From: Gracilimonas sp040877545
GTDB taxonomy: Bacteria; Bacteroidota; Rhodothermia; Balneolales; Balneolaceae
Direction: 5' to 3'
DNA length: 45,326 nucleotides
Assembly: GCA_040877545.1 (NCBI GenBank)
Contig: JBBDNN010000113.1
Span: forward strand, 1 to 45,326
The position numbers were made by a program, and so were the translations under genes. Below are positions 1 to 10,225 of the stretch, piece after piece (the first letter of the stretch is position 1; each line of letters begins with the position of its first letter). Below the pieces are notes generated by a model. It did not search any database. It was not told the DNA's origin and was given only the letters and a program-made list of their open reading frames with translations.

Positions 1-1048
1 TTTAATCGAACCTTAGAGGAATTGAAAGTTGTGTTTGCCGGTTCATTTGGGCTTGACGTGAAGGCTTTAATCGAACCTTAGAGGAATTGAAAGATGATAG
101 CGGTTGCTCTTCGCTCAAAGGCAATGATAGCTTTAATCGAACCTTAGAGGAATTAAAAGCACGAATATCAAACTGAACTTTTTCAATGGGTTTAGCTTTA
201 ATCGAACCTTAGAGGAATTGAAAGCACCAAACACTACATCGTTGGTTCCGTCTGCTTTGGCTTTAATCGAACCTTAGAGGAATTGAAAGTTAGTAGAAAA
301 TTTTGAGCTATGGATGGTTGAATTTGCTTTAATCGAACCTTAGAGGAATTGAAAGCCACACCGGCACCTACTCCAATCCAGAACCAGGGTAGCTTTAATC
401 GAACCTTAGAGGAATTGAAAGAAAGTGGTAGAAATACCGTCCGATCCGGTGCAAATTGCTTTAATCGAACCTTAGAGGAATTGAAAGGGTGCCGTCTTCT
501 AATTGCCTACAGTTATTGAAGCTGCTTTAATCGAACCTTAGAGGAATTGAAAGCCCTTTCTTTCGTGCCATAGCTACTTTTTCCTCAAGCTTTAATCGAA
601 CCTTAGAGGAATTGAAAGGGTAAGAAGTTGTTTCTGCCTTGTTGAAAAGGGTTTGCTTTAATCGAACCTTAGAGGAATTGAAAGGATGCAATTCCTGAAA
701 GCTTAGTTGCTTCTGTAGAAGCTTTAATCGAACCTTAGAGGAATTGAAAGACTTTAAAATCCACTCTTCTTTTCCCTGCCTGAAAGCTTTAATCGAACCT
801 TAGAGGAATTGAAAGCTTTCTGAAGTGCCGATAGTCAAATCTCCTAATACTGCTTTAATCGAACCTTAGAGGAATTGAAAGCGATCTTATGTTTCGTTCT
901 ATTTGCCGTTGTCGAAGGCTTTAATCGAACCTTAGAGGAATTGAAAGCGATAATAGAACCAACATCGTTTCCGGTTGTCCAGGCTTTAATCGAACCTTAG
1001 AGGAATTGAAAGGGAGTTAGGCTAACAGGCTCACCGGGAGCCACTCAA

Positions 1049-1343
1049 GCTTTAATCGAACCTTAGAGGAATTGAAAGAACTCAAAGTTAGCTTGCAGAT
1101 GGAATATTGATAATGCTTTAATCGAACCTTAGAGGAATTGAAAGCATGTAAGCCAATAACAAGCTTTCCATCTACTTTCCAGCTTTAATCGAACCTTAGA
1201 GGAATTGAAAGAAGGTTGAAGTCGTAGCTACATCTAAGACGTTCGTAGCTTTAATCGAACCTTAGAGGAATTGAAAGACCTCACCAAGCGCCCCGGCAGA
1301 AACAACAAGTGCTGCTTTAATCGAACCTTAGAGGAATTGAAAG
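1049..1343 (+). repeat. Spacer block, copy A (four spacers)
   Basis: This stretch holds four consecutive spacers at 1079-1114, 1145-1181, 1212-1247 and 1278-1313. The first, third and fourth occur again, in the same order and base-identical, near 4171-4338. The second (1145-1181, starting CATGTAAGCC) is not in the other copy. The flanking spacers differ between the two places, so only this block is shared. Confidence 0.95.
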
Positions 1344-4140
1344 GTTTATTTTCAAATTCCGTACCCTTTTCAATGGCACGGCTTTAATCGAACCTTAGAG
1401 GAATTGAAAGCCCCACCGAGGCCGGAATAACGGATTACGCCGGTGTCGCTTTAATCGAACCTTAGAGGAATTGAAAGTACAGCCGGGCGCTTGCCGCTTC
1501 GCCGAAAATCCGCGCTTTAATCGAACCTTAGAGGAATTGAAAGTTATCCTGGCTTATCAGCCGGATTTTTCGGCACTCCGCTTTAATCGAACCTTAGAGG
1601 AATTGAAAGCGGCGCCAGTCGCACCGGCAACAATGCCGGCCATAGCTTTAATCGAACCTTAGAGGAATTGAAAGTAATAGCCTCTTATATAGTTGTGCGG
1701 ACAAAGCGAGGCTTTAATCGAACCTTAGAGGAATTGAAAGTAACTATTAACTTTACGGGTGCTCTCGGTGTAGAGGCTTTAATCGAACCTTAGAGGAATT
1801 GAAAGTCATTATGGTGTCGCCGCCGGCAAAAAGGCTGAGTTGCTTTAATCGAACCTTAGAGGAATTGAAAGGATCAAAGGCGACAGCATGCACCCGGTTT
1901 ATCCCGGCTTTAATCGAACCTTAGAGGAATTGAAAGCTGCCTTACCATTTAATTGATCAACGGCTTCCTGGAGCTTTAATCGAACCTTAGAGGAATTGAA
2001 AGTCACCAACTGTAACAGCAAAGGTAACTGAGCCGCTTGCTTTAATCGAACCTTAGAGGAATTGAAAGCACCCCAATCAAGCACAAAGAAATTAAAGTAA
2101 CGAGGCTTTAATCGAACCTTAGAGGAATTGAAAGATTTTTTCCCCAGTATTATCTTTCTTTTTAGGGAAGCTTTAATCGAACCTTAGAGGAATTGAAAGG
2201 ATGTTTGCGCTCGCCCGATGGGAGCCGATTATCGGCTTTAATCGAACCTTAGAGGAATTGAAAGACCGCTCAAAGTATGCTTTTGTCAAGGATTGGGATG
2301 GCTTTAATCGAACCTTAGAGGAATTGAAAGCAATGGTATCACATGATATAGAGGAATTTGGAGCCGGCTTTAATCGAACCTTAGAGGAATTGAAAGTCCC
2401 ATTTTTATGAGCTTTTATTTCTTCAAAAGAAGGCTTTAATCGAACCTTAGAGGAATTGAAAGTCATTTGAGATACATTCATTTTTGAGGTTCTAAGCCGC
2501 TTTAATCGAACCTTAGAGGAATTGAAAGAAAGTAACCGCAACGGACTGAAGTTGATTTCTAAAAGCTTTAATCGAACCTTAGAGGAATTGAAAGCCGGTC
2601 AAGAGGGTTATCACAATTCATTTCGGGTTAGCTTTAATCGAACCTTAGAGGAATTGAAAGCCTGCGGTCAAAACAAAGGTGTCGGAGTCAAATTCAGCTT
2701 TAATCGAACCTTAGAGGAATTGAAAGGATACTTTTGCCCTGTTTTTTGGGAATGAAAATATCGCTTTAATCGAACCTTAGAGGAATTGAAAGACTGTTTA
2801 CAGGTTCTATCCTGCCACCATTGATATCAGCTTTAATCGAACCTTAGAGGAATTGAAAGTATCCAACTTCAACGTAATCAAAAGGGTTGCTTCCAGCTTT
2901 AATCGAACCTTAGAGGAATTGAAAGAGAGAATACCGATTGCACGTACACCGCGTGGTAAGGCTTTAATCGAACCTTAGAGGAATTGAAAGTCTGTTGACA
3001 CACACCCTGCAAGAATTATGATTATTGCTTTAATCGAACCTTAGAGGAATTGAAAGCAGCTCTTCGAGGCTCATGCGCTTTTCCTTTGTTAGCTTTAATC
3101 GAACCTTAGAGGAATTGAAAGGACTTTTCCATGATCGTAATTCTTAGAATAATCCCCGCTTTAATCGAACCTTAGAGGAATTGAAAGAAGTTCCACCCGT
3201 AGCCATGCTTGAGTTGTTTGGGGCTTTAATCGAACCTTAGAGGAATTGAAAGATTTCTCCAGCCGGTCAACCTGAACATCCGTAACAGCTTTAATCGAAC
3301 CTTAGAGGAATTGAAAGCATCATAGAAGCCGATCGCACGAAGCTTCGTCATGGCTTTAATCGAACCTTAGAGGAATTGAAAGGACCATACGCGGACGCTC
3401 CATTGAGCCATTCGGTAGGCTTTAATCGAACCTTAGAGGAATTGAAAGTATCATCCTCCGGATCATCAATAGAAGTATACTCAGCTTTAATCGAACCTTA
3501 GAGGAATTGAAAGCAAAATATTTCATTGCGTATGCTCGTCAGCAAAATCGCTTTAATCGAACCTTAGAGGAATTGAAAGCACCAAACCATCATCCATGAG
3601 GTAGATTTAGAATCATGCTTTAATCGAACCTTAGAGGAATTGAAAGAATCGGTAGAAACAGCATCCTTTGTGGTACCAAAAGCTTTAATCGAACCTTAGA
3701 GGAATTGAAAGTTCCTTCTGCGCCAGCGGAGGTACCCCCCTGATCAGCTTTAATCGAACCTTAGAGGAATTGAAAGCCGAAATGGCTAAGCCTTTTGAGA
3801 AAAGAGTGAATGGCTTTAATCGAACCTTAGAGGAATTGAAAGCCGAGCGCACGGCATCCTCCAGTTCGGGATATCGGTGCTTTAATCGAACCTTAGAGGA
3901 ATTGAAAGTAGCCACGGCGCTTTTGCTTGATGGCCATGTACGGGCTTTAATCGAACCTTAGAGGAATTGAAAGAGAAGATTAGGGAATCTGCTAAAGGCG
4001 AAAGTTGCAGCTTTAATCGAACCTTAGAGGAATTGAAAGCAAACACCCCGGAGCCGTTGCCGTCAATAGACTGGCTTTAATCGAACCTTAGAGGAATTGA
4101 AAGTGTGAAAATAAGGAAGGTGCAAAATGGATGGCCACAA

Positions 4141-4368
4141 GCTTTAATCGAACCTTAGAGGAATTGAAAGAACTCAAAGTTAGCTTGCAGATGGAATATT
4201 GATAATGCTTTAATCGAACCTTAGAGGAATTGAAAGAAGGTTGAAGTCGTAGCTACATCTAAGACGTTCGTAGCTTTAATCGAACCTTAGAGGAATTGAA
4301 AGACCTCACCAAGCGCCCCGGCAGAAACAACAAGTGCTGCTTTAATCGAACCTTAGAGGAATTGAAAG
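4141..4368 (+). repeat. Spacer block, copy B (three spacers)
   Basis: Spacers at 4171-4206, 4237-4272 and 4303-4338 are identical to those at 1079-1114, 1212-1247 and 1278-1313. The spacer that separates the first two in copy A is missing here. The copies are about 3.1 kb apart, 47 repeat units. Shared order and exact boundaries fit recombination between repeats followed by loss of one unit, rather than independent acquisition. Confidence 0.95.
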
Positions 4369-5682
4369 TGCTTTTTCAGGCAGAGCCTTGCAAGCTCCAG
4401 CTGGCTTTAATCGAACCTTAGAGGAATTGAAAGTTGAATTTACTTCTTTTAGTGATTCTGCTAAAAACGGCTTTAATCGAACCTTAGAGGAATTGAAAGT
4501 GTTCTTTTTCGCCTGCTCCGTAGTGATGCTTGTTGGCTTTAATCGAACCTTAGAGGAATTGAAAGCCAAATCGGCACCCCTCAAATTGGCACTCTCCAAA
4601 TGCTTTAATCGAACCTTAGAGGAATTGAAAGCGGCCAGCCATTAAGCGAATTGCCGGAGCCTGAATTGCTTTAATCGAACCTTAGAGGAATTGAAAGAAT
4701 TCAGACAGTAAGAAATTGGTAACGGTGCATCAGGGCTTTAATCGAACCTTAGAGGAATTGAAAGTTTATCAACAAAATGCTTTGAGAATTTAGAATAACC
4801 GCTTTAATCGAACCTTAGAGGAATTGAAAGGTTGCCTTCGTCCATCGGCCATATACAGAAGTTCAGCTTTAATCGAACCTTAGAGGAATTGAAAGCAGTA
4901 TGTAGAGGGCATTCCTACGATCGGCAAAGAGCTTTAATCGAACCTTAGAGGAATTGAAAGGTCTTCTACTATTTCAAAACAAAAGCGATATCACTGCTTT
5001 AATCGAACCTTAGAGGAATTGAAAGCGTAATCATCAATATTGGCATCTTCTTCTTCGCCCAGCTTTAATCGAACCTTAGAGGAATTGAAAGCGTACTGGT
5101 GCTGCTTAATAAATCAGGAGTAGCCAGCTTTAATCGAACCTTAGAGGAATTGAAAGTTGTTAGGCGTACGTGGTGAACAGAACTTAATGAACCGCTTTAA
5201 TCGAACCTTAGAGGAATTGAAAGTATCCCATAATACTTCCTGAAGCTTCGTTTTTGCCCGCTTTAATCGAACCTTAGAGGAATTGAAAGAATATCCTTTA
5301 GAGGCATCCAGGCAAAGGTTTGTCGCTTTAATCGAACCTTAGAGGAATTGAAAGAAGTGCCATATAGAGTTCAATCATAGCTCTGTAAGCGCTTTAATCG
5401 AACCTTACAGGAATTGAAAGTTATATCGTTTGCCCAGCTCACGCTTACACTTTTGGCTTTAATCGAACCTTAGAGGAATTGAAAGTAAGCCCAATCGGAA
5501 CCGTTACTTTTTTGGTAAGAGCTTTAATCGAACCTTAGAGGAATTGAAAGACTCTTTGGAAACTTCTATCAGGTTCTTTTGTTGTTGCTTTAATCGAACC
5601 TTAGAGGAATTGAAAGCCCGGTTTCCAGCTCAGTAACTTTCACTTTGAATTGGCTTTAATCGAACCTTAGAGGAATAAAAAT

Positions 5683-5821
5683 CCGCGTTTGCAGACTTTT
5701 GAAACACACCCATCACGAAGACCAGCAATCAAAAAAACCTGCCCCCTAACTACTTGCTCCAGAAAAATTAGGTTTAATTAAGATCTTATATCTTTTTGTC
5801 TCATATCTCACATCTATTTAC
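5683..5821. other. Array trailer / secA 3' flank
   Basis: This 139-bp stretch lies between the degenerate last CRISPR repeat and the secA stop codon. It is AT-rich and has no open frame worth calling. I see no convincing rho-independent terminator for secA, which is transcribed towards the array. Confidence 0.6.
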
Positions 5822-8800
5822 CTACTTCTCCACCAACACCCAGCCTTCTTCATCCACCAGGCGTTTGGCGTATTTCCACTTTATTTCTTTGGTTTCGCCG
5901 GTATTCATGTTTTGAACGGTAACATGATCGTTTCGGCCGGGTTCCTCGGCTACTTCAACCGGCTTGGGTTTGGCATTTCCGCCCTGGGGTTTTTGTCCGC
6001 CATTTTGCTGCGGCGCTTTCATGCCCATACCGGTGGAGTCGGCATGCTCGGTTTCCATTGCGGAGGTATCGAAACGGGATTTTTGTTTTTGAGCTTGCTG
6101 AAGTTTAGAACTCTCTGCCTGCACTTCGGGAATGGCTTTCCAGATCAGCGATATTGCCTCCTGGTTGATATCATCAAGAAGCATTTTGAACATACTGAAA
6201 GCTTCCCGTTTATATTCAAGCAGAGGATCTTTCTGAGCAAAGGATCTCAAACCAATTCCCTCTTTTACTGAATCCAGTTCCCGTAAATGTTCCATCCACT
6301 TTTCATCAATGGTGGAAAGAACGGCACTTTTTTCAAGTGATCGCGCAACTTCACGGCCTTCGTTTTCCAGGGCAGTTTCCACATCTACTACAATGCGCAT
6401 ACGGCGTATTCCATCTGTGAAAATTACCTGGACTTTATCGGGGCGGTTTTCTGGATTCGCTTCACTGATACGCCTCATCACCTGGTACAGCGGTTTTGCC
6501 ATCTGTTCTTCTTTGCGCTTATAGGCCTCCAATGCCTTATCGATGATGTGATCCACCAAATCCCGCTCGTTCATTTTAAACCATGATTCCTGGTCAAATT
6601 CTACATCTACCGCCAGGTGACGTAAAATAGATTCGTGCAAGCCTTCATAATCTCCGGCTGCAACATGATCCTCCACCAGCATCTCAATCAGGTCATCCAG
6701 CATATCCATGATATCGGTTCTCAGCTGATCGCCAAGCAAGGCATGTTTTCTGCGGGCATAAATTACATTCCGCTGATTATTCAGTACGTCATCATATTCA
6801 AGCTGTCGCTTTCTTATGCTGAAGTTATTCTGCTCAACTTTACTCTGCGCGCGCTCCAGTGATTTGGTGATCCAGGAATGCGTAATTACTTCGCCTTCTT
6901 CAAAATTCAGCTTGTCCATTACGTTGGCAACTTTGTCGGACATAAACAGTGCCATCAAGTCATCTTCCAGTGAAACGTAAAACTGGGATTCACCCGGATC
7001 TCCCTGCCGGCCAGAACGTCCGCGAAGCTGTAAATCAATTCTTCGAGACTCGTGACGCTCGGTTCCCAGGATGGCAAGCCCTCCTTTTTCTTTCACACCT
7101 TTTGCCAATTTGATATCCGTACCACGTCCGGCCATATTGGTGGCTACGGTAACGGCACCCGGTTCACCGGCCTGTTTTACAATTTCACTCTCGCGGGCAT
7201 GCTGTTTGGCATTCAAAACATTATGCGGAATGCCGGCTCTTTGTAACATGCGGCTCATGGTTTCGGAGACATCCACACTTGTGGTACCAACCAAAACCGG
7301 CTGACCTTTTTCGTGATATTCACGAATTTTATCAATGGAAGCTTTGAATTTTTCGCGCTTTGTTTTGAAAACGAGATCTTCCTTATCATCTCGTGCAATA
7401 GGTTTATTGGTGGGAATAACCACCACATCCAGCTCATAAATCTCATTGAATTCACCCTCTTCCGTTTCCGCGGTACCGGTCATGCCGGAGAGTTTATCAT
7501 ACATGCGGAAATAATTCTGAAGTGTTACAGTAGCGTAGGTTTGGGTGGATGCCTCCACTTTAACCTGCTCTTTTGCTTCAATCGCCTGATGCAATCCATC
7601 GGAATAGCGGCGGCCGGAAAGTACACGTCCCGTATGCTCATCAACAATATTGACTTTGCCATTCTGGACGATGTATTCTTCTTCCCGCTCAAAATTGGTA
7701 TAAGCTTTCAGGAGCTGGTTTATAGTATGAATACGGTCACCACGCTCGGCAAAAAGACGGTGCAGGTCGTTAAATTTCTTTTCCCGTTCCTGTCGTAATT
7801 CCTGTTTTGCTTCCTCTAATTTCTTCTCTTTATACTCTTCACTGAATTCGTCATTATTTTTTATGCCTTCCAGCTTCTCTTTTTCCAGCTCTTCCATTTC
7901 CTTCTCGATTTCGGCAGTATCTTCGCCCAAATCAGGAATCACAAAGAAATCAGGGTCTTCTCCTTTTCCGGTGATGAATTCCCGGCCTTTTTCCGTCATC
8001 TCGATCGAATTCATCTTCATATCCACCGCGTAATACAGGTACTCATCTACCACGGGCATATTTTTGGCATTATCCTGAAGGTAGAAATTCTCCGTGCGCT
8101 GAATCATCTTTTGAATCTTCGGGTCCTGCTGCAATTTTCTTAGCTGCGAATTTTTCGGAAAACCACGAACGGCCCTGAAAAGTGCCAGTCCGGATTTTTC
8201 TTCATCTCCTTCCTCTAATAATTTTTTTGCTTCCGAAACAAGATTCGAAACCATCTTTTTCTGTGCAGCTACCAGCGATTCCACTCTCGGCTTCATCTCC
8301 ACATACTTATCCGATTTATTGTCATGTGGAACGGGGCCTGAAATAATAAGCGGTGTACGGGCCTCATCAATTAATATAGAATCCACCTCATCAATAATGG
8401 TGAAATGATGATCGCGCTGAACCAATTGCTTCTGCTCAATCACCATATTATCGCGCAGGTAATCGAAGCCGAATTCGTTATTGGTTCCGTAGGTGATATC
8501 GGCTTTATAGGCATTTCGCCGCGGCTCTGTACTTGGATCGTAGCGGTCAACACAATCCACATGTAAGCCGTGGAAGTTAAAAATCGGTTCGTTCCATTCT
8601 GCATCACGCATAGCGAGATAGTTATTAACCGTAACAATATGCACTCCTTTTCCGGATAGTGCATTCAGGTAAGCCGGGAAGATTGCGACAAGCGTTTTAC
8701 CTTCCCCCGTTTTCATTTCGGCAATTCGTCCCTGGTGCAGCACAATAGCTCCAACCAGCTGCACATCATAAGGCACCATTTCCCAGGTAATTTCATTACC

Positions 8801-9202
8801 GCCTACTTTCCACGATTTGCCGACAAATCGGCGGCAGGTATCTTTCAGGACCGCAAAAGCTTCGGGCAAAATGTCATCCAATATTTCTTCAATAATGTCC
8901 AGTTCCTGTGCTTCCAGCTCATCCAGCCGTTCGGCTAATTCACGGTGTTCGCCCGGGGTGAGGTCTTCAATATTATCGAGTTTCTTCTTTGTCTCTTCAA
9001 CTTCCGCTAACACATCGGCGGTAGCATCTTTAATTTTTTGCTTGAATTCTTCGGTCTTTCCTTTCAGCTCCTCATCGCTTAATTGCTTTACTTGCTCTTC
9101 GTAGGACTTTATTTGATCTACAACAGGCTGAATTTTTTTGATGTCTTTCTCACTCTTGGAACCAAAGACTTTGGTAATAACCTTACCGATTGCGTCTAAC
9201 AT
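5822..9202 (-). CDS. secA: Preprotein translocase ATPase SecA
   Basis: SecA is the cytosolic motor that binds SecYEG and pushes unfolded preproteins across the inner membrane using ATP. The 1126-residue product shows the Walker A motif MKTGEGKT (163-170), the DEAD-type box DEVD (271-274) in IIDEVDSILIDEARTP, and the helicase motif MAGRGTDIKL in the second nucleotide-binding domain. It is longer than the roughly 900-residue E. coli protein. Much of the extra length is a charged, probably coiled segment around residues 430-500 (EKEMEELEKEKLEG and following). The C-terminus does not carry the usual Cys-rich zinc motif (CxCxSGxxxxxC). After the normally conserved GRND it continues with a different tail ending WKYAKRLVDEEGWVLVEK. 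I recall similar tails in Bacteroidota relatives but cannot check this here. The gene stands alone, transcribed towards the CRISPR array. Confidence 0.98.
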   Translation of the reverse strand: MLDAIGKVITKVFGSKSEKDIKKIQPVVDQIKSYEEQVKQLSDEELKGKTEEFKQKIKDATADVLAEVEETKKKLDNIEDLTPGEHRELAERLDELEAQELDIIEEILDDILPEAFAVLKDTCRRFVGKSWKVGGNEITWEMVPYDVQLVGAIVLHQGRIAEMKTGEGKTLVAIFPAYLNALSGKGVHIVTVNNYLAMRDAEWNEPIFNFHGLHVDCVDRYDPSTEPRRNAYKADITYGTNNEFGFDYLRDNMVIEQKQLVQRDHHFTIIDEVDSILIDEARTPLIISGPVPHDNKSDKYVEMKPRVESLVAAQKKMVSNLVSEAKKLLEEGDEEKSGLALFRAVRGFPKNSQLRKLQQDPKIQKMIQRTENFYLQDNAKNMPVVDEYLYYAVDMKMNSIEMTEKGREFITGKGEDPDFFVIPDLGEDTAEIEKEMEELEKEKLEGIKNNDEFSEEYKEKKLEEAKQELRQEREKKFNDLHRLFAERGDRIHTINQLLKAYTNFEREEEYIVQNGKVNIVDEHTGRVLSGRRYSDGLHQAIEAKEQVKVEASTQTYATVTLQNYFRMYDKLSGMTGTAETEEGEFNEIYELDVVVIPTNKPIARDDKEDLVFKTKREKFKASIDKIREYHEKGQPVLVGTTSVDVSETMSRMLQRAGIPHNVLNAKQHARESEIVKQAGEPGAVTVATNMAGRGTDIKLAKGVKEKGGLAILGTERHESRRIDLQLRGRSGRQGDPGESQFYVSLEDDLMALFMSDKVANVMDKLNFEEGEVITHSWITKSLERAQSKVEQNNFSIRKRQLEYDDVLNNQRNVIYARRKHALLGDQLRTDIMDMLDDLIEMLVEDHVAAGDYEGLHESILRHLAVDVEFDQESWFKMNERDLVDHIIDKALEAYKRKEEQMAKPLYQVMRRISEANPENRPDKVQVIFTDGIRRMRIVVDVETALENEGREVARSLEKSAVLSTIDEKWMEHLRELDSVKEGIGLRSFAQKDPLLEYKREAFSMFKMLLDDINQEAISLIWKAIPEVQAESSKLQQAQKQKSRFDTSAMETEHADSTGMGMKAPQQNGGQKPQGGNAKPKPVEVAEEPGRNDHVTVQNMNTGETKEIKWKYAKRLVDEEGWVLVEK

Positions 9203-9745
9203 AATTTTTTTGCTTGTATCAGGTAATTATTTATGAACTGTTGAAGTTAACCTTTCAGAGAGGGCGGTTCAACTGTTTGCAATTATAATCTATACAAAAA
9301 CTGCGCCAGTTAAACGGACGTGGCAGGAATTAATTCTGATTGCTTGGAGGGAATTAAAAAGAGGCTTTATCAAATGAAAAGCCTTCAATTCCAGGGATTG
9401 ACATAAAATCTCCAATCAAAAATACTGTTCGTTTATCCCAATCAATCAAGTAGTATTTGCGATCAATCGATTAACAATTGCAGATTTTTGATTTTTAGAA
9501 CCTATCTTGGGGTTAAACCATGCATCTGAAATATCGTACATTGATTTCCGCACGCTCTGAGTCTAAGCGCAATAGCAGGTATCCCTCATTGCTAAGCTAA
9601 TCCAGGGCTTCATGACGAGGTTAAAAGTGGGGAGTTAAATAAATTATTTTGTATTGTAACAAATTGTTATTACAGTACTCTTTTATAATTAAATGGTCAC
9701 TCTGTAGGGGTATTTGAGGGCCGCAAATTAAAAACAAAAATCAAT
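9203..9745. other. 543-bp non-coding gap upstream of secA
   Basis: This gap separates the divergent secA and PEGA-lipoprotein genes and should hold both promoters. Only very short open frames are present. One small perfect hairpin can be seen: AGGCTTT at 9362-9368 pairs with AAAGCCT at 9378-9384 around a 9-base loop. It is not followed by a T-run on either strand, so I do not call it a terminator. No tRNA or riboswitch is recognised. Confidence 0.5.
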
Positions 9746-10225
9746 ATGAAATACTATAAATACATACTAATAATAACGGTTTGCATAGTAATAACCGGTT
9801 GTGGAACTATATTTAAAGGTTCAAGCGCCGACCTAAAGGTGAATTCATCACCTTCGGGAGCTACTATATATGTTAATGATATTAATAAAGGTATAACGCC
9901 ACAAACACTGTCTCTAAAGCGTAATAAAGATTACATAATATCCTTTCAAAGTGAAGGATATGAAGAAGTCAAAATGGAGATCAATAAAAAGTTCGACGTA
10001 GGAACCAGTGTTGTAGGAAATATTTTTTCTTGGGGAATACTTGGATTACTAGTAGACATGGGAACCGGAGCCGCTTATAGTTTAGAGCCGCACGATCTCC
10101 AGGCAAACATGAATGAACTACGAGTTGCAGGCTTTATACCTGAAGATGCTGATGTTAATGAAGATGATATTTTTGTATTCATGATAACAACAGAAGAATG
10201 GCAGAAAATCCAAGATGGAAAATAA
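9746..10225 (+). CDS. PEGA-domain lipoprotein
   Basis: This is a predicted 159-residue lipoprotein of unknown function. Residues 1-18 form a hydrophobic signal ending in the lipobox VITGC, with Cys19 as the likely lipidated residue. Residues about 33-75 (NSSPSGATIYVNDINKG, then TPQTLSLK and SFQSEGYEE) match a PEGA domain, a small beta-rich module named for its P-x-G-A pattern and common on surface proteins. A glycine-rich hydrophobic segment (about 90-112, IFSWGILGLLVDMGTGAAY) follows. The acidic C-terminal region ends in a predicted soluble tail. The gene stands alone: 543 bp separate it from secA and a strong terminator follows it. Codon usage looks more AT-rich than its neighbours (many ata and aat codons), so recent transfer is possible but not shown. 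Confidence 0.75.
   Translation: MKYYKYILIITVCIVITGCGTIFKGSSADLKVNSSPSGATIYVNDINKGITPQTLSLKRNKDYIISFQSEGYEEVKMEINKKFDVGTSVVGNIFSWGILGLLVDMGTGAAYSLEPHDLQANMNELRVAGFIPEDADVNEDDIFVFMITTEEWQKIQDGK

Larger units (their letters stand above)
1..5682 (+). CRISPR. Long CRISPR array, 87 repeats, trailer-proximal part
   Basis: The 30-bp repeat starts GCTTTAATCG and ends in the handle ATTGAAAG. It recurs every 64-67 bp, separated by unique spacers of 34-37 bp. I counted 87 repeat units and 86 spacers. The first unit lacks its first two bases because the window begins inside it. Repeats are nearly invariant: one G-to-A change at 155, one G-to-C change at 5408, and a terminal unit (5653-5682) whose last bases read ATAAAAAT. 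A degenerate last repeat marks the trailer end, so transcription is inferred to run left to right and the leader lies off the left edge. An ATTGAAAG-type 3' handle is typical of Cas6-processed type I-B or type III repeats; the subtype cannot be fixed without cas genes, and none is in the window. Many open frames across the array are artefacts of a period near 66 bp. Confidence 0.99.

Noticed and set aside
1471..4645. Open frames within the array with FNRTLEELK- or FNSSKVRLK-type repeated peptides
   Set aside because: They are translations of the CRISPR repeat. The roughly 66-bp period is a multiple of three, so frames stay open by chance; there is no ribosome-binding site and the spacers are unrelated.
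5912..9104. Several plus-strand open frames opposite secA
   Set aside because: They are shadows of the secA coding strand, with no family similarity and no start signals.
9362..9384. Hairpin as a terminator for secA or another transcript
   Set aside because: It is upstream of both neighbouring genes and lacks a T-run on either strand.
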